DNA from: Bicyclus anynana
Taxonomy: Eukaryota > Arthropoda > Insecta > Lepidoptera > Nymphalidae
Direction of reading: 5' to 3'
Assembly: GCF_947172395.1 (NCBI RefSeq)
Contig: NC_069095.1
Coordinates: 1,054,001-1,118,000 of the forward strand
DNA: 64,000 bases
The notes beneath the pieces are model-generated. The model made no database searches and was not told the DNA's origin. It saw only the letters and a list, made by a program, of their open reading frames with translations. Made by a program: the position numbers and the translations under genes. Numbering within the stretch: position 1 is the stretch's first letter; every line of letters starts with the position of its first letter. Shown here one piece after another: positions 30,529 to 41,559 of the stretch.

Positions 30529-32973
30529 TATATTCTTCTATTAAAGTTTTGTTATGTTTCTGTTTTAAGCAACTTGTTCTTGTTTTAATTACGGGTATAT
30601 TGATATCTATCTATTTACGTGGATATCTGGAATGTTTTTTTGCAAATAGGTTGTTAAGAGATTGCTTGTAGCAATATGACATTTGCATGCCAATTTTCAA
30701 TTTTAATTATTTGATGTTAATGTTTCATGTATTTTGTGTGCAATTAAGTGTTTCTTCTTCTTTTACAGTAGGCACAAATCTACTGAGCCTTTTTGTCTTT
30801 CTGATTGTGTGAAGTACTAGATATTATGGAAACAATTGTTCTTTATGGCTTACAACAGTAGTAATCAGAGAGAACAGAACAGCGGAGTAAAATTAATGTG
30901 AACTTATTGGAATTAAATACATGTATTAAATTTTCGGAATTTCGAAATACACACTGGAAATTTATGTAATCACTGAAAATCTCAGTACTACAACGAAATT
31001 ACATTTTTGGTGCCCAGAGGATAAATAAACATCGAAATTCTAAAATCAGGATTTTCGTCGGAAATTGTTAAAAAGTTACCACGGCTCCACTTTACATCTG
31101 CTGTGTGCGCTATCCTCCGAGGACAAAACTGCACTAAATTAAAAAACAAATATAAAAAGAAATTCTATTAGAGTACACGGTACTTCTAAAAGCAAACACA
31201 CGAAATAGAATTAGCATGAATAAAATGCATTCGTTGCCAGCCCTAGGGACGTATGGAAGCGGAACATACAGCATGTTCCGAAATAAAAATGTAGTGCGCC
31301 GAATTTGCTAACTCTGTAATTTTTAAATTCTAGTGGGACTCGAAGATGTGGACGTTTTGCTTGGATTGTGACAATGGAAGCTGAAACAAATCTGTGATGT
31401 TGAACAAAAGTATCAAAGTTTTTATTCTTGTTATTTATTAGTTTACTACATTTATTAATTTTAATATTTTACCTATACTAATAGCTCAATAAACTATAAA
31501 CAGACAATATAATAAATGAAATAGTTATAGAATACAAAAGGCGACCTTATCGTATCGCTTTGATGCTCCATTTCAAGGCAATCTTGAGTTTAAAAAAAAA
31601 TTAAAAATAAATTTATTTAATCTGTACGTTAAAATAAGCAGAAGTCTAAATTAAACAAACTTTAAATTAAAAAAGTTATGCTATTTACAAAATATAGTAC
31701 ATCTTGTGGGAGTCCACCAGATGAATGAATGTGGCTCTATATATGGTCTTATTAGGTAGGTACAATCGTTTTGTATACTCGTAGGGTATATTTTAATGTA
31801 AGTACTTCTTTTATATCATAATTATAAGCATACCTTTATATTCTGCATGTTTGTTTTAGTCACGCGGCTGAAAACAGCTTACAGTAATTTTCATCAGGTA
31901 ATGTCTGACATGGATAATAAAATGAAACAAATTAGTTCCCAGAATATGAATCATCATGTATCATAAAAATTTCATCAGGTGTGTGCCACAATAATTTAAC
32001 GGGTAGGTACCTAAAAAGCGTAGTGCAGTATTCAAGTAGCAGTTTTCTTTGCCTACTCGCGTCTCGGACGCTCTTGATGCAAATTTTATTTATTCATGTA
32101 AATTAATATCTATTCTCCGAGACACCCAGTGAGGCGGGAAATTGAGTACGTGCAAAAATAAAACTTGCGGTGGAATTGGCATTGCAGCAATCGCAATCGT
32201 TTCTTACAACCCTTTTTGTATAGAACGTGAGTAATGTGTTTTACTCATCATTCTATCAATTAATATCGTTATGCTGAGAACATACACTCTTTTAAAACTT
32301 TTAAAGTCATAAATGTTCCTTTGTTTTTTTTTTAAATAAGAGAAATGGGGTCTTCATACAAACTGTCGGCCTTTATTTTACTCCATTATCAATTTTATTT
32401 TTCGACCAAATATCAGAATTGGTTCAAAGCCAGTGGTTAACGTAAAACCAGTTTTCTTTAATTATAATATCAGCATGGTGTATAAAAATATTAATCAATT
32501 ATTAAATATTGTCTTAGTTATATTGAAATTGTGATGGAAAGAACGGATCTCCAAACTCTGTCACGACGTACTTCATTTAAGTACCCAAGTATCTACGTAA
32601 TGTACGTTAACGTACCATGTTTGTCTGTAACTAGACTTACTACACTTTTATTTTATTAGATAGAAGTAAAGTAAAATTATGTAATTAATATTTTAAGATA
32701 TAAAATTGAACTATAAAACGAGTTTTACATCCCGATTCCGATTGGCGAATCGCAATCGCTATGTCGCTCCCGCCTTATGCAAACAGAGCCGTCCGGGTTA
32801 CCAATTAGAATATCTACCCTACATTGTTTGTCATTCAGTTGTAAAATGACACTGTGTCGTGACACGGAAACCCTAATTTTAGGTGGGTAACTGAAAAGGG
32901 GGAGACAATTGAATTTCGAAACGCAATTTGTAGAATAAATATTATAGACATTATTATATTATTATCTTTTATT
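30529..32973. other. Unannotated AT-rich DNA
   Basis: About 2.4 kb with no recognised gene. GTATTTTGTGTGCAATTAAGTG followed by TTCTTCTTCTTTTAC (30732-30770) resembles the duplicated tail-like unit at 33890-34000. Confidence 0.4.
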
Positions 32974-33042
32974 ATCAACCCATTTTCGGCTCACTGATGA
33001 GCTTGAGTCTCTTCTCAGAATGAGAGAGCTATCACGGCTCTA
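32974..33042 (-). repeat. SINE-B remnant (head joined to 3' end)
   Basis: Minus strand: AGAGCCGTGATAGCT runs straight into CTCATTCTGAGAAGAGACTC ... GTGAGCCGAAAATGGGTTG. The whole centre is deleted. The same kind of deletion is seen at 6811. Confidence 0.7.
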
Positions 33043-33889
33043 TACTATATTGTAATATCATAAAAGGAATTCGATATGCTTCTTTTAAGTATGACTTTAT
33101 TATGCTTAGCCATATTTTCTAATCAAAATTATTATCAGCTTATTTAAGAGCTCACTTTAAGGCTATCCTGCCTATCACACGCTCCTCCAATACGAGTTTG
33201 GTGGTTTAGAGTGATAATGTTTAACTTATTATCGATTACTAAAGTCCGGTCGAGAGCGTCGTCGTCGAGCTCATTCATGTCTGATGAGACAAAATAACGA
33301 TGCAATGTAATTGAATATGTTTGTACCATTCGCTCAATACGTCAGAAACGCAATCTCTGAGCGGCCGCACTTTATCAGATGTTAACTAATAATAGACCAA
33401 GACCAGTGATTCAAAGTTCTTCTTAATAGCATGGGTATACAAGACCACCCATTTTTCACTCAGGGCTTAGAATTTGTACTGAAAACAATGGAAGAAAGAA
33501 AAGCTAAGTGTTTAGTAGCTAACTCAGCTTTCAAATCTTCACAAAGATATAGGCTTACCGCTCTTTCTTCGCAAGTCCTCTCGTCAGGGGTTCTCTGGTA
33601 GAGATTACAAGATAATGGGCGCCTTTGCAAGCTAAGTTTAAATTACTAATTTTTTAATGTTTTATACAAGTACGTACCTACGTACACACTCTATGAAAGG
33701 CTACAAGAAGCGTCTATATTACCATCCAAACATACTTGCAACACAATTTATAAAGAATGAGTCCAAATTTAAAAGACTAAAAACCTGCTGACCTTTATTA
33801 AAGAAAAGTATACATAGGCCATTTCACTGGATGTGATTTAATAACAGATTGCAAAGAAAAAACACCAAAAAAAAACTGTTTTTATTTAT
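33043..33889. other. Unannotated sequence
   Basis: Nothing recognised. Confidence 0.4.
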
Positions 33890-34010
33890 TATTGTATTTT
33901 TTGTGTGCAATAAAGTGTTCCTTCTTCTTCTTCTTCATGCACCACTGGACTTATTATTGTATTTTTTGTGTGCAGTAAAGTATTTCTTCTTCTTCTTCTG
34001 AATGCAAAAC
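33890..34010 (+). repeat. Tandem ~65-bp duplication with (CTT)n runs
   Basis: TTATTATTGTATTTTTTGTG TGCA-TAAAGT followed by CTTCTTCTT and a short CACTGGACT/ACTGGACT stretch occurs twice in tandem (about 33887-33955 and 33951-34015). The TGTGCAATAAAGTG plus trimer run looks like a LINE polyadenylation end. Confidence 0.6.
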
Positions 34011-34420
34011 TGGACTGGGAACTCACACAACCACTGGATGAACGTGACATTTTATGATACATGATGATAATATGTTGGTAATCCTAGGATGTCTTAGACA
34101 TTTTATAGTTCAAACACCCCTGTAAGATGACTCGTGGAAAGCCTCGCGCCATTTACTATGAAAAGGGTTCACATTAATTGTGATGTCACTGCAGTAACGG
34201 TCCGTCGGGCGTTTTTAATGGGTTTCCGCATCAGGCCACCGAATTCTATTACTCGGAATACTATATTGATTGTTTTATTGAAATACTCACAAGTGACAGC
34301 TGTTGTTTATTGGTGCACGAGCTTAGTCCGCGGTTAAGTAACGATGACGAACTTTTCAATTTGACCTCGTTGTTGAATATAACTTAGAAATCTGTTATCT
34401 TAAATGGAATAATACTGTAA
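34011..34420. other. Unannotated sequence
   Basis: Nothing recognised. Confidence 0.4.
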
Positions 34421-34695
34421 TTGCAATGATAGCCCAGTGGATATGACCTCTGCCTCCGAATCCGGAGGGCGTAGTTTTGAATCCGTTCCGGAGCATGCAC
34501 CTCCAACTTTCAGTTGTGTGCATTTTAAGAAATTAAATATCACGTGTCTCAAACGGTGAAGGAAAATACATCGTGAGGAAACCTGCATACTTGAGAATTT
34601 CTTTAATTCTTTACGTGTATGAAGTTTGCCGATCCGCATTGGGCCAGGACTTGGTTGGTTGGTTGGGCCGAATATTGGTTGATAATGATGAATGA
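34421..34695 (+). repeat. SINE-B, nearly complete
   Basis: Box A-like TGATAGCCCAGTGGATATGA, decayed box B TTTTGAATCCG, then AAATATCACGTGTCTCAAAC and CATCGTGAGGAAACCTGCAT. Near the 3' end the GAGAGGAGACTC part has been replaced by a (TTGG)3 run, then CCGAATATTGGTTGATAATG. Confidence 0.85.
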
Positions 34696-34828
34696 TTGCT
34701 TTATAAATACTAACAACTGATAATGTGGTGTAACCATTAAATTCTTTTATTTGATTTAGAGTACTTTCAAATTAATCCTTTCTTGTCTTGCCGGATTTTC
34801 TCTGCTAAATCTTCACAACCAACGTCTG

Positions 34829-35120
34829 TACAATCTCACCTGATGGTAAGTGATGATGCAATCTAAGATAGAAGCGGGCTAACTTGTTAGGAGTAGGATG
34901 AAATCCACACTCCTTTCGGTTTCTACACGACATCGTACCGGAACGCTAAATAGCTTGGCGGTACGTCTTGGCGGTACTGTGGTAACTAGCCACGGCCAAA
35001 GCCTCCCACCAGCCCGACCTGGACCATTTAAGAAAACCTCAATCGGCCCAGCCGGGGATCGAACCCAGAACCTCCGTCTTGTAAATCCACCGCGCATACC
35101 ACTGCGCCACGGACGCCGTC
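34829..35120 (-). repeat. SINE-A, full head, tail lost
   Basis: On the minus strand GGCGTCCGTGGCGCAGTGGT (box A), GGGTTCGATCCCCGG (box B), then the standard body to TCACCTGATGG... The 3' A-rich tail is missing at 34829. Confidence 0.88.
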
Positions 35121-36280
35121 TCTGTCTTATATACCAATGGTAAAGTCAATATTCAATGACAGAGACTAGACAAAAAATATGCTTGTATTAAATCGTTAAT
35201 TAAAAAGAAAACTTTTATGCATTTCAAAAAGTAAGTCAATTCATTTGTTGTATTGTAAATACGATGTGTATGTAAATAAAAACAGCTTTCAAGTGTTAAC
35301 CATAAGTTTTCCTTTTTACAAAACCAAATATAATTTGCAATCAAACATTGGATTTCATTAAACGCCAGTCCACTAAACAAGCACTTAATATGACAAGTCA
35401 TTAACACTTGCAAACGTTTGCATAGGGGAATAAGTTCATAGTGCAAGCAAATGATTTACAAACATAAGGGTCCCTCGCGAGATTCTACTCTACATTAAAA
35501 TATTTATTATAATGTGTAACGGTATAAAGGTTTTTATGGAGTATTTACAACTCAGACCAACTATTGTATAGGACGTGCCTCGCTAGACGTTACTTTTCTG
35601 TCAAAGTATATGATCAACGATCTAATGCGATTATAAAAACTGTCTCTATAGAATCGACTTTAAATTGTTGTAATCGTCTTCGTCGGTTAAAGAGCTCCGT
35701 AAAATTCCTTTTTGTGTAAATTGGATTGTGTAAAAAACGGGCAAAAACTTCTAGTTTAGTATAAGATGTACGCATAATATAAGCTCGTTTTCCTCACAAA
35801 ATGACAGATAATTTTGTTCGTGACTATGAGTGCGATAAGGTCCTTCTATAATTGGTCTGAGATTTACAATGATAATCTTATTTAATCAGTCGTCTACGTC
35901 TGCGAACACTGCCGATATCCTAGGTGGTTCAGTAATCCGTGCACACCTAGGTAGGGATAAGTACTAAATACATAAGTCGCACACGCCCACATATGGGTTA
36001 CAAGTCAGATAAACACTAGCGCGGGTCTAAAGACTGGCAGCGCCATCTAGTTTGCGATGTGGGAACTAATCTTTCCTGTTACATATGTTGGAAGGATGGA
36101 AAGCAATGATGAGGTCTAAGATGAAGCGCATTTGCCTAGAAGATGCTTATTCACTCTTGCCTTGAAGGTGCACAAATTATACGTATCAGGAAACACAGAC
36201 GCCGGAAGGGCATTCCATAATTAAGCAGTTATTTGTTTGTTGTATGTTTAAAAGAACGTATTAAAAAGTATTTAAAAAAT
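35121..36280. other. Unannotated sequence
   Basis: Nothing recognised. GCAGCGCCATCTAGTTTGCG at 36038 echoes the GCGCCATCTAG core of the MITEs at 46.6 kb but without their arms. Confidence 0.4.
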
Positions 36281-36470
36281 TATCAAACGGTGCAGGAGAA
36301 ACATCGTGAGGAAACCGGCATATCGGAGAATTTTCTTAATTATCTGCGTGTGTGAAATCTGCCAATCCACATTGGACCAGCGTGGTGGACTATCGGCCTA
36401 ACCCCTCTCATTCTGAGACGAGACTCGAGCTCAGCAGTGAGCCGAATATGGGTTGATAATGATGATGATT
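36281..36470 (+). repeat. SINE-B, 3' half
   Basis: Starts within AAACGGTGCAGGAGAAACATC and runs to CAGTGAGCCGAATATGGGTTG with a short (GAT)n tail. Confidence 0.85.
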
Positions 36471-37059
36471 AAACTCTGGTCTAGAATGTTTCACATTATT
36501 CACATTATTGGTCTACCAAATAATTTGAATTATTTATCGTCAATTCTGACGTCATTGACTTCTATTACGAGGGCTATTTTACTCATAGGTATTTGTCCGA
36601 ATAAGATGTTTAATTAGGAAATTACTATTGAAACTACATTCTAATATTAGAAAAGTATCAAAATAGCTTAATTTTAGAGCAAATTTAGAGTTCCGCAGGA
36701 TAACAATAACAGTAAACATGTTATACCGCACAAACTGTTGCAAGTAGCTTCAGCAAACACCGCTGCCTTAAGATTACTCGACTTAGATACCGCGTTTCGA
36801 GTGTAAGGGTGGTTTTCTATAGTGTATGATCACGCGAACTGCGTTGTTGGTACAGTGGTTAGCCCAGTAGCGTGTACTTCATGCATTAAAGCACTGCATA
36901 CCCTAACAAATGCTTTGTTAATGCTTACCCAATACATATTTACCCACTTTGGTTTATTTGTCTTACTAGTGAATACCCTGATCAGCAGCCTCATGCACTC
37001 CACTGGGTTAGCCTATATGATTTTGGATCGATCCTGGGATCAAGACTTGGATTATTATA
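36471..37059. other. Unannotated sequence
   Basis: The 82-codon frame at 36822-37070 is unrecognised. TTGGTACAGTGGTTAGCC at 36847 is weakly box A-like, so a decayed SINE is possible. Confidence 0.35.
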
Positions 37060-37180
37060 AGGCGAAGTAGAACCTTCGCAAGTTTAATTTTAAGTTTTAC
37101 GATTTTAATTATTACCAAGTAATAACGTTACTTGCCATTTCAAAAGTATTTGTTAACTACGCCTAATTTTAATACTGGAT
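37060..37180 (+). repeat. CR1/Zenon-type LINE 3' end, decayed
   Basis: GAACCTTCGCAAGTTTAATTTTAAGTTTTACG and CATTTCAAAAGTATTTGTTAACTACGCCTAA match the 26748-26976 copy in order. Confidence 0.5.
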
Positions 37181-37183
37181 TAA

Positions 37184-37240
37184 ACGACAGAAAAATATTT
37201 TCGGTAGCGGGCTACCGAAAATATTGGTTAGATATTTTTC
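37184..37240. repeat. Hairpin with 15-bp perfect arms and 2-nt loop
   Basis: AATATTTTCGGTAGC (37194-37208) and GCTACCGAAAATATT (37211-37225) are exact complements. The outer CAGAAAAATAT / ATATTTTTCTG also pair, leaving a bulge. Confidence 0.7.
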
Positions 37241-37257
37241 TGTTTATAATGTAAACA

Positions 37258-37426
37258 ACGCCAAGCGATTTAGCGTTCCAGTACGATGTCGTATAGAAAC
37301 CGATAAGGGTGTGGATTTTCATCCTCCTCCTAACAAGTTAGCCCGCTTCCATCTTAGATTGCATCATCACTTACCATCAGGTGAGATTGTAATCAAGGGC
37401 TAACTTGTAAAGAATATAAAAAAGAG
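37258..37426 (+). repeat. SINE-A, 3' half
   Basis: CCAAGCGATTTAGCGTTCCAG to GGGCTAACTTGTAAAGAATA and an A-rich tail. 5' truncated. Confidence 0.85.
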
Positions 37427-37428
37427 GA

Positions 37429-37608
37429 TTTTTTAACCGATGTTCATTAAAATTTAATGGGACTAATCTGGAAGTATACCTACTCTTTCAAACAAAAAAG
37501 AATTTTCATAATTGGTTAAGAAATGACGAAGTTATGAGGCATAGGCAACATAGCTTCGAATTGAGAACCTCTTCCTTTTTTTGAAGTCGGTTAAAAACAA
37601 GATATATT
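37429..37608 (-). mobile_element. TTTTTAACCGACTTC-type repeat, short complete copy
   Basis: Ends are inverted: TTTTTTAACCGATG at the left, TTGAAGTCGGTTAAAAA at the right. The interior has ACTCTTTCAAACAAAAAAGAA and CTTCGAATTGAGAACCTC. Fragments of the same family are at 48713-48741 and 55668-55770 (AACCGACTTC...GGAGGAGG). Class not known to me. Confidence 0.55.
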
Positions 37609-37984
37609 CCAATTCTTTTTTATTTTCACACCAATCTATACGCTTCGGATAGTTCGTCATATTCATAAGTTAAGTTCGTAGTTTTACGTACCATGCGAGT
37701 TCTACTTAACATCTAAGCAGCGAGAAATACATGCAAATACGGTATACATAAAGGCACATCTGCTGTTATAATTAGTGCAAAGTAACATGATAATGCAGGC
37801 GCAACAGACGAGACTTTCCTCTACTACTTACTAATGAACACATCCAAAATGCTAGCAAATTACTACAACACTGTGGCTGAGATTTTGAATTTAATCCAAA
37901 TTTAAACACTATCAAAACCTGTTAATATATTTTCATATAATATTATGATCTCCTTTTGTGTAATGCTTGTTTCTTAAATTCAAA
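37609..37984. other. Unannotated sequence
   Basis: Nothing recognised. Confidence 0.4.
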
Positions 37985-38160
37985 GTGAGAATCAAAGTTA
38001 ATTTATTTCAATTAGGCTTAGTTTAGAAGCATTTTCGAAACGCCAGTAATAATATTATTAGATAATAGTGATAATATTTGGTTGAAAAAGAAGAAAAGAA
38101 GTCCGAGAAGAGTCCACAATAAACTCAGCCAGGGTATATTTTATTTTCCATCATCATTTT
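37985..38160 (-). repeat. CR1/Zenon-type LINE 3' end
   Basis: In plus orientation AATTAGGCTTAGTTTAGAAGC, CGAAACGCCAGTAATAATAT, GTCCACAATAAACTCAGCCAGG. The order is the reverse of the 26748 copy. Confidence 0.7.
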
Positions 38161-38214
38161 ACAAATTTATCTAGTTTGTCTACTTGTCTACTAAACGTAC
38201 CTATAGTGCAATTC

Positions 38215-38880
38215 AATGGATGTTCACCGCTTACTCGAAGACGCCTGGACCGATTTGATTTTTTTTGTTTTGTTTGAAAGCATATGCTTACCATTTGGTC
38301 CCATTGTAATCATATTACGAAATGATGAATGATGGGATCTTGGAAAAATCGAGGAAATTTTTCGAATATAATATGGGCAACTAGTGCGTCTGTTAATGTT
38401 TCCATTAGGTATTTTAAAGCACTACAATTCAATGAAAGTCTGGTGTCAGTCTGATGATGGAGCCGAAGCACAGACCAGAAAACTCCTCATCGATTTGCAG
38501 TAGCTACCTTGTGTTTGGACTTGATTAATTTTGTATCGATGAGAACTTTACATCTAGATGAGTTGTGACTGCCATTAGGGATCTGGTGATGGAGACGAGA
38601 GGCAGTTATGGGATTTTTTCAACGGTTTACAGTAAATATCTTGTGTTTAGGCTTGATTAATGAATATTGATGTACCCGTTTAAATAACATTCATAATGAA
38701 CTACCACGAAATAAGTTTAAAATCATTATTGATGAGAACTTTACATCTAGATGGGTTGTGACTGTCATTAGGGATCTGGTGGTGGAGATGAGGGACAATT
38801 TAGGGAACTTTTCAACGGTTTACAGTAACTATATTGTGTTTGGTCTTGATTTCTTTGTGTCGGCAAGATCTTAATTGATT
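38215..38880 (+). repeat. Minisatellite-bearing repeat M, copy 1
   Basis: Opens with GGACCGATTTGATTTTTTTTG, TTTGAAAGCATATGC and TTTGGTCCCATTGTAATCAT. It then carries at least three diverged ~120-bp units: GATGAGAACTTTACATCTAG ... CATTAGGGATCTGGTGATGG ... CGGTTTACAGTAAATATCTTGTG (about 38430-38537, 38538-38660, 38730-38860). A reversed copy is at 59440-59830. Confidence 0.7.
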
Positions 38881-38937
38881 CTGGTTATTGGTTCATAATA
38901 ATGAAAATCTAGTTCACCACAGAATAACTAAGATAGA

Positions 38938-39150
38938 CTTCATTCGCACGAGAGTTAAAAAACCGATGCATTACAACCCAGTTGGTGGGCGTATTGTATA
39001 GTAGCCCAAAATTGAAATTGCAACACTGCTCGATAAAAAAGTGTCGAGTTTTAAAAACGCTGTAGTGTTTACTTATACTTGGGAATGCATTTGTTGTATT
39101 AGAACGCTTTTTTAAAGTCCGTTAAAAATTCTCGTGCGAATGAGGGCTTA
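38938..39150. mobile_element. MITE with CATTCGCACGAGA inverted ends
   Basis: Left end CATTCGCACGAGAGTTAAAA, right end TTAAAAATTCTCGTGCGAATG. About 210 bp with a non-coding interior. A lone right end lies at 16965-17011. Superfamily not determined. Confidence 0.6.
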
Positions 39151-39515
39151 TGGATCAAAATGTAAATGTTACACAATCGATTTTGGACTTTCAAACAGCG
39201 CAAAGTCATGTAGGTAGACCGAAATAGTTCGCCAACTAATGATAGTCCGTTCCACTTTAGAAATAGTTCAACGAGTGCTCACGTATGTCGGTGTAGGCTT
39301 TCGAGAATAGTTGGAGTTTGGCGCTGGGAGGTACCTGCCACTGCCAACTGGTATGTTAGGCTTAGCTGAAATACTGGAGTGTGCTTAGGCCTTTTTATTC
39401 ATTTATTTTTTTGTTCCATAACGTATCTTTTATTCATAAGTTGCCATATCTTATTCAATCGATTTCAAAAAAATTAGGAGTATCTCAATTTTTTATTTTT
39501 ATTTTTAAATATTTT
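39151..39515. other. Unannotated sequence
   Basis: Nothing recognised. Confidence 0.4.
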
Positions 39516-39894
39516 CGCTAACTATGGGCTTCATAAGAAGGCTCAAACTCACACAGCGGGCGATGGAACAAGCTATCCTCGGAGTAGCTCTGCGTGTTAG
39601 AATCTGAAATGAGAAGATTCGCAGAAGAACCAAAGTCACCGACATAGCTCTACAAGTCGCGAAGCTGAAGTGGCAATGGGCGGGGCACGTGGTTCGAAGA
39701 GCCAGTGGACGTTAGGGTATATGCTGTAATGGTGACCCCTCACTAGAAAGCGCAGTATTGCTTGACCCCCACCAGGTAGACTGACGACATCAAGCGAGTC
39801 GCAGAGATTCGCAGACGGCTCAGGATCGTAATGTTTGGAAGTCCCTACAAAAGCCTTATGTCCTGCAGTGGATGTCCATCAGCTGCTATGATGA
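39516..39894 (+). pseudogene. RTE-clade LINE C-terminal remnant, tail reduced
   Basis: CGCTAACTATGGGCTTCATA through GCGATGGAACAAGCTATCCT and AAGTGGCAATGGGCGGGG to GGATGTCCATCAGCTGCTATG. Small deletions (for example in GACGTTAGGGTATATGCTG) break the frame. The (GAT)n tail is down to ATGATTGATTG. Confidence 0.8.
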
Positions 39895-39904
39895 TTGATT
39901 GCTT

Positions 39905-40072
39905 GAATGTGTGTAGCATTGTAAGGGGTAATCTCTAGATCTACTGAACCGATTTTCAAAATTCTTTTACCAATAGAAAACCAGGTTATTTATGAGTGTC
40001 AAAGGCTTGATTTTATCCCCGTATTCTGACGAAGGCGAGAATTACGCGGATAAAACTGCGAAGCGTCTGCAA
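39905..40072 (+). mobile_element. Helitron-like element, family C, truncated
   Basis: GTAAGGGGTAATCTCTAGATCTACTGAACC through GATTTTATCCCCGTATTCTG and TACGCGGATAAAACTGCGAAGCGTCTGC. Both termini are degraded. Confidence 0.55.
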
Positions 40073-40445
40073 GTATTATATAAATTCTCCCACCCGTGTG
40101 CTCTCTCTCAACGATTATTATTGCCTTCATACAGTAATTTTATTACCCAAATCTACGTGAACATTTTTATACGATACACATAAGCGAATAAAAACCTTCC
40201 CCACTCTCTGTACAGTGAAGCAACAAATTACATTACGCGAGTAAGTGAGTGAGTGAGTAAGTAGGTTCCAACGAAAATGATCGTGAAGGCAAATTGTCTA
40301 AGCACTGCCGGTGACAGCGTACATTAAGAATATTTACTGCGTATTCGAAACATCTGAAATAATGTCAATAACAGGGAATCGCCTTTACACCCATAGGATG
40401 GACTCACGACCTTATATAACCTTTTTATATGCAAGACTTAAACAA
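40073..40445. other. Unannotated sequence
   Basis: Nothing recognised apart from a short GTGAGTGAGTGAGTAAG run near 40245. Confidence 0.4.
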
Positions 40446-40600
40446 ATAAAAAACCCGACTGTATAAAATATAAAAAAAAACTGAAAAGAAAAAACAAGCT
40501 TAGTCCAGAAGTGTAGAAAGCAATTAGAAAAGAGGAACTATGCTTGTTTTTTTTATCTTTTCAGTTTTTTTTATATTTTATGTAGTTGGGTTTTTTTTAT
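40446..40600. mobile_element. Palindromic MITE with ~52-bp arms
   Basis: Left arm AAAAAACCCGACTGTATAAA ... AACTGAAAAGAAAAAACAAGC (40446-40499). Right arm GCTTGTTTTTTTTATCTTTTC ... ATTTTATGTAGTTGGGTTTTTT (40542-40598). Loop is about 42 bp. Non-coding. Ends AAAAACCCGACT recall a familiar lepidopteran repeat. Confidence 0.7.
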
Positions 40601-41440
40601 TTTTTTCACACTATTTAGTTACGATGGATGGTGAATTACGGATTTATTTGTTACGTTTGTTACGTGTTACAAAGTACGATACTGTGTATGTAGTACGTAT
40701 AAGTAAATGCACGGTATAAGTAAATACTCAAAAAAATCTACGGGACCCTCGTAGGGCGATTCCGACTTGCACTTGTCTGATTTTTATAATCAATATATTT
40801 AATTTAGACAAATTTAGGTGTTTTATAAATTCACTTCACAAACCTGCTCGTACATATAGTCATCCGCCTCGCGTATTTTGTATAGACAATTAATAAATAA
40901 CGTTTTTCTAATTTTTTTAACATGGCCATGATATACCATTTTAAAATTCTCACAAAAAGCCTTGGCTACCAAGCAGAACTAAACAAACACAATACAAACA
41001 TCATTCAAGCCAGGTGTCAAGTCCATCCGCACGAGCTGTAGTCTTTAGAACTAATCTAAGCGTAGCGTATTCACTACTCGTCCCCGTAATACTTATACGA
41101 GTAGGTACGTTTAGCAACAGCAAGTACGAATCATCTCTTATCTATAGTATAATCAATAATCGTGCGAATTTTCTGACAGATGCTAATGTCACTTTGTAAA
41201 ATAATGATACCATATTTATTGTCATAGTGATGTCCTGTTCTGTATAGGTAAAAAATAGTGCCTCAGATCATTCACTCTCAAATAGGAATTTTGAACAGAA
41301 GTTTCTATCATAGCGCTTAGTGACAGACGGTTGAAAGAAAAATTGTGTAAATTATGTAATTGATCAATTTTTTACCTATTTGCCCTGATCTCTAAGGGTA
41401 CCACTACTTCCGATTTGAAAATTTAAGCCAAGCTACTCAA
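40601..41440. other. Unannotated sequence
   Basis: Holds GGATTCC-like GATTCCGACTTGCACTTGTC at 40758 (a repeat motif I know but cannot place) and a 13-bp inverted repeat ATAGGTAAAAAAT (41244-41256 with 41367-41379), perhaps the ends of a 136-bp MITE. Confidence 0.4.
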
Positions 41441-41555
41441 GCCTACCCCTACCCTAAGTAAGTACCTAAGTATGTCCTCCTGGTTCTAAGGTACCTCGGT
41501 CGGTCGGTCGGTCCAGCTGTTCTTGTGTTGTAAGTATTGTAACAAACCCGACTTA
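41441..41555 (-). repeat. Decayed relative of the 7443-7806 Helitron-like element
   Basis: CCTACCCCTACCCTAAGTAA, TATGTCCTCCTGGTTCTAAGG, CCAGCTGTTCTTGTG and AACAAACCCGACTT follow the order of the right part of the 7443 copy. A (CGGT)n run at 41498-41514 interrupts it. Confidence 0.5.
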
Positions 41556-41559
41556 ATAT

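Noticed and set aside
36822..37070. 82-codon ORF with hydrophobic stretches as a small membrane protein
   Set aside because: It runs into a decayed LINE 3' end and has no second line of support such as homology, splice context or signal peptide logic.
38430..38860. CRISPR array
   Set aside because: Units are diverged tandem copies of about 120 bp without constant repeats and unique spacers, and the sequence is eukaryotic.
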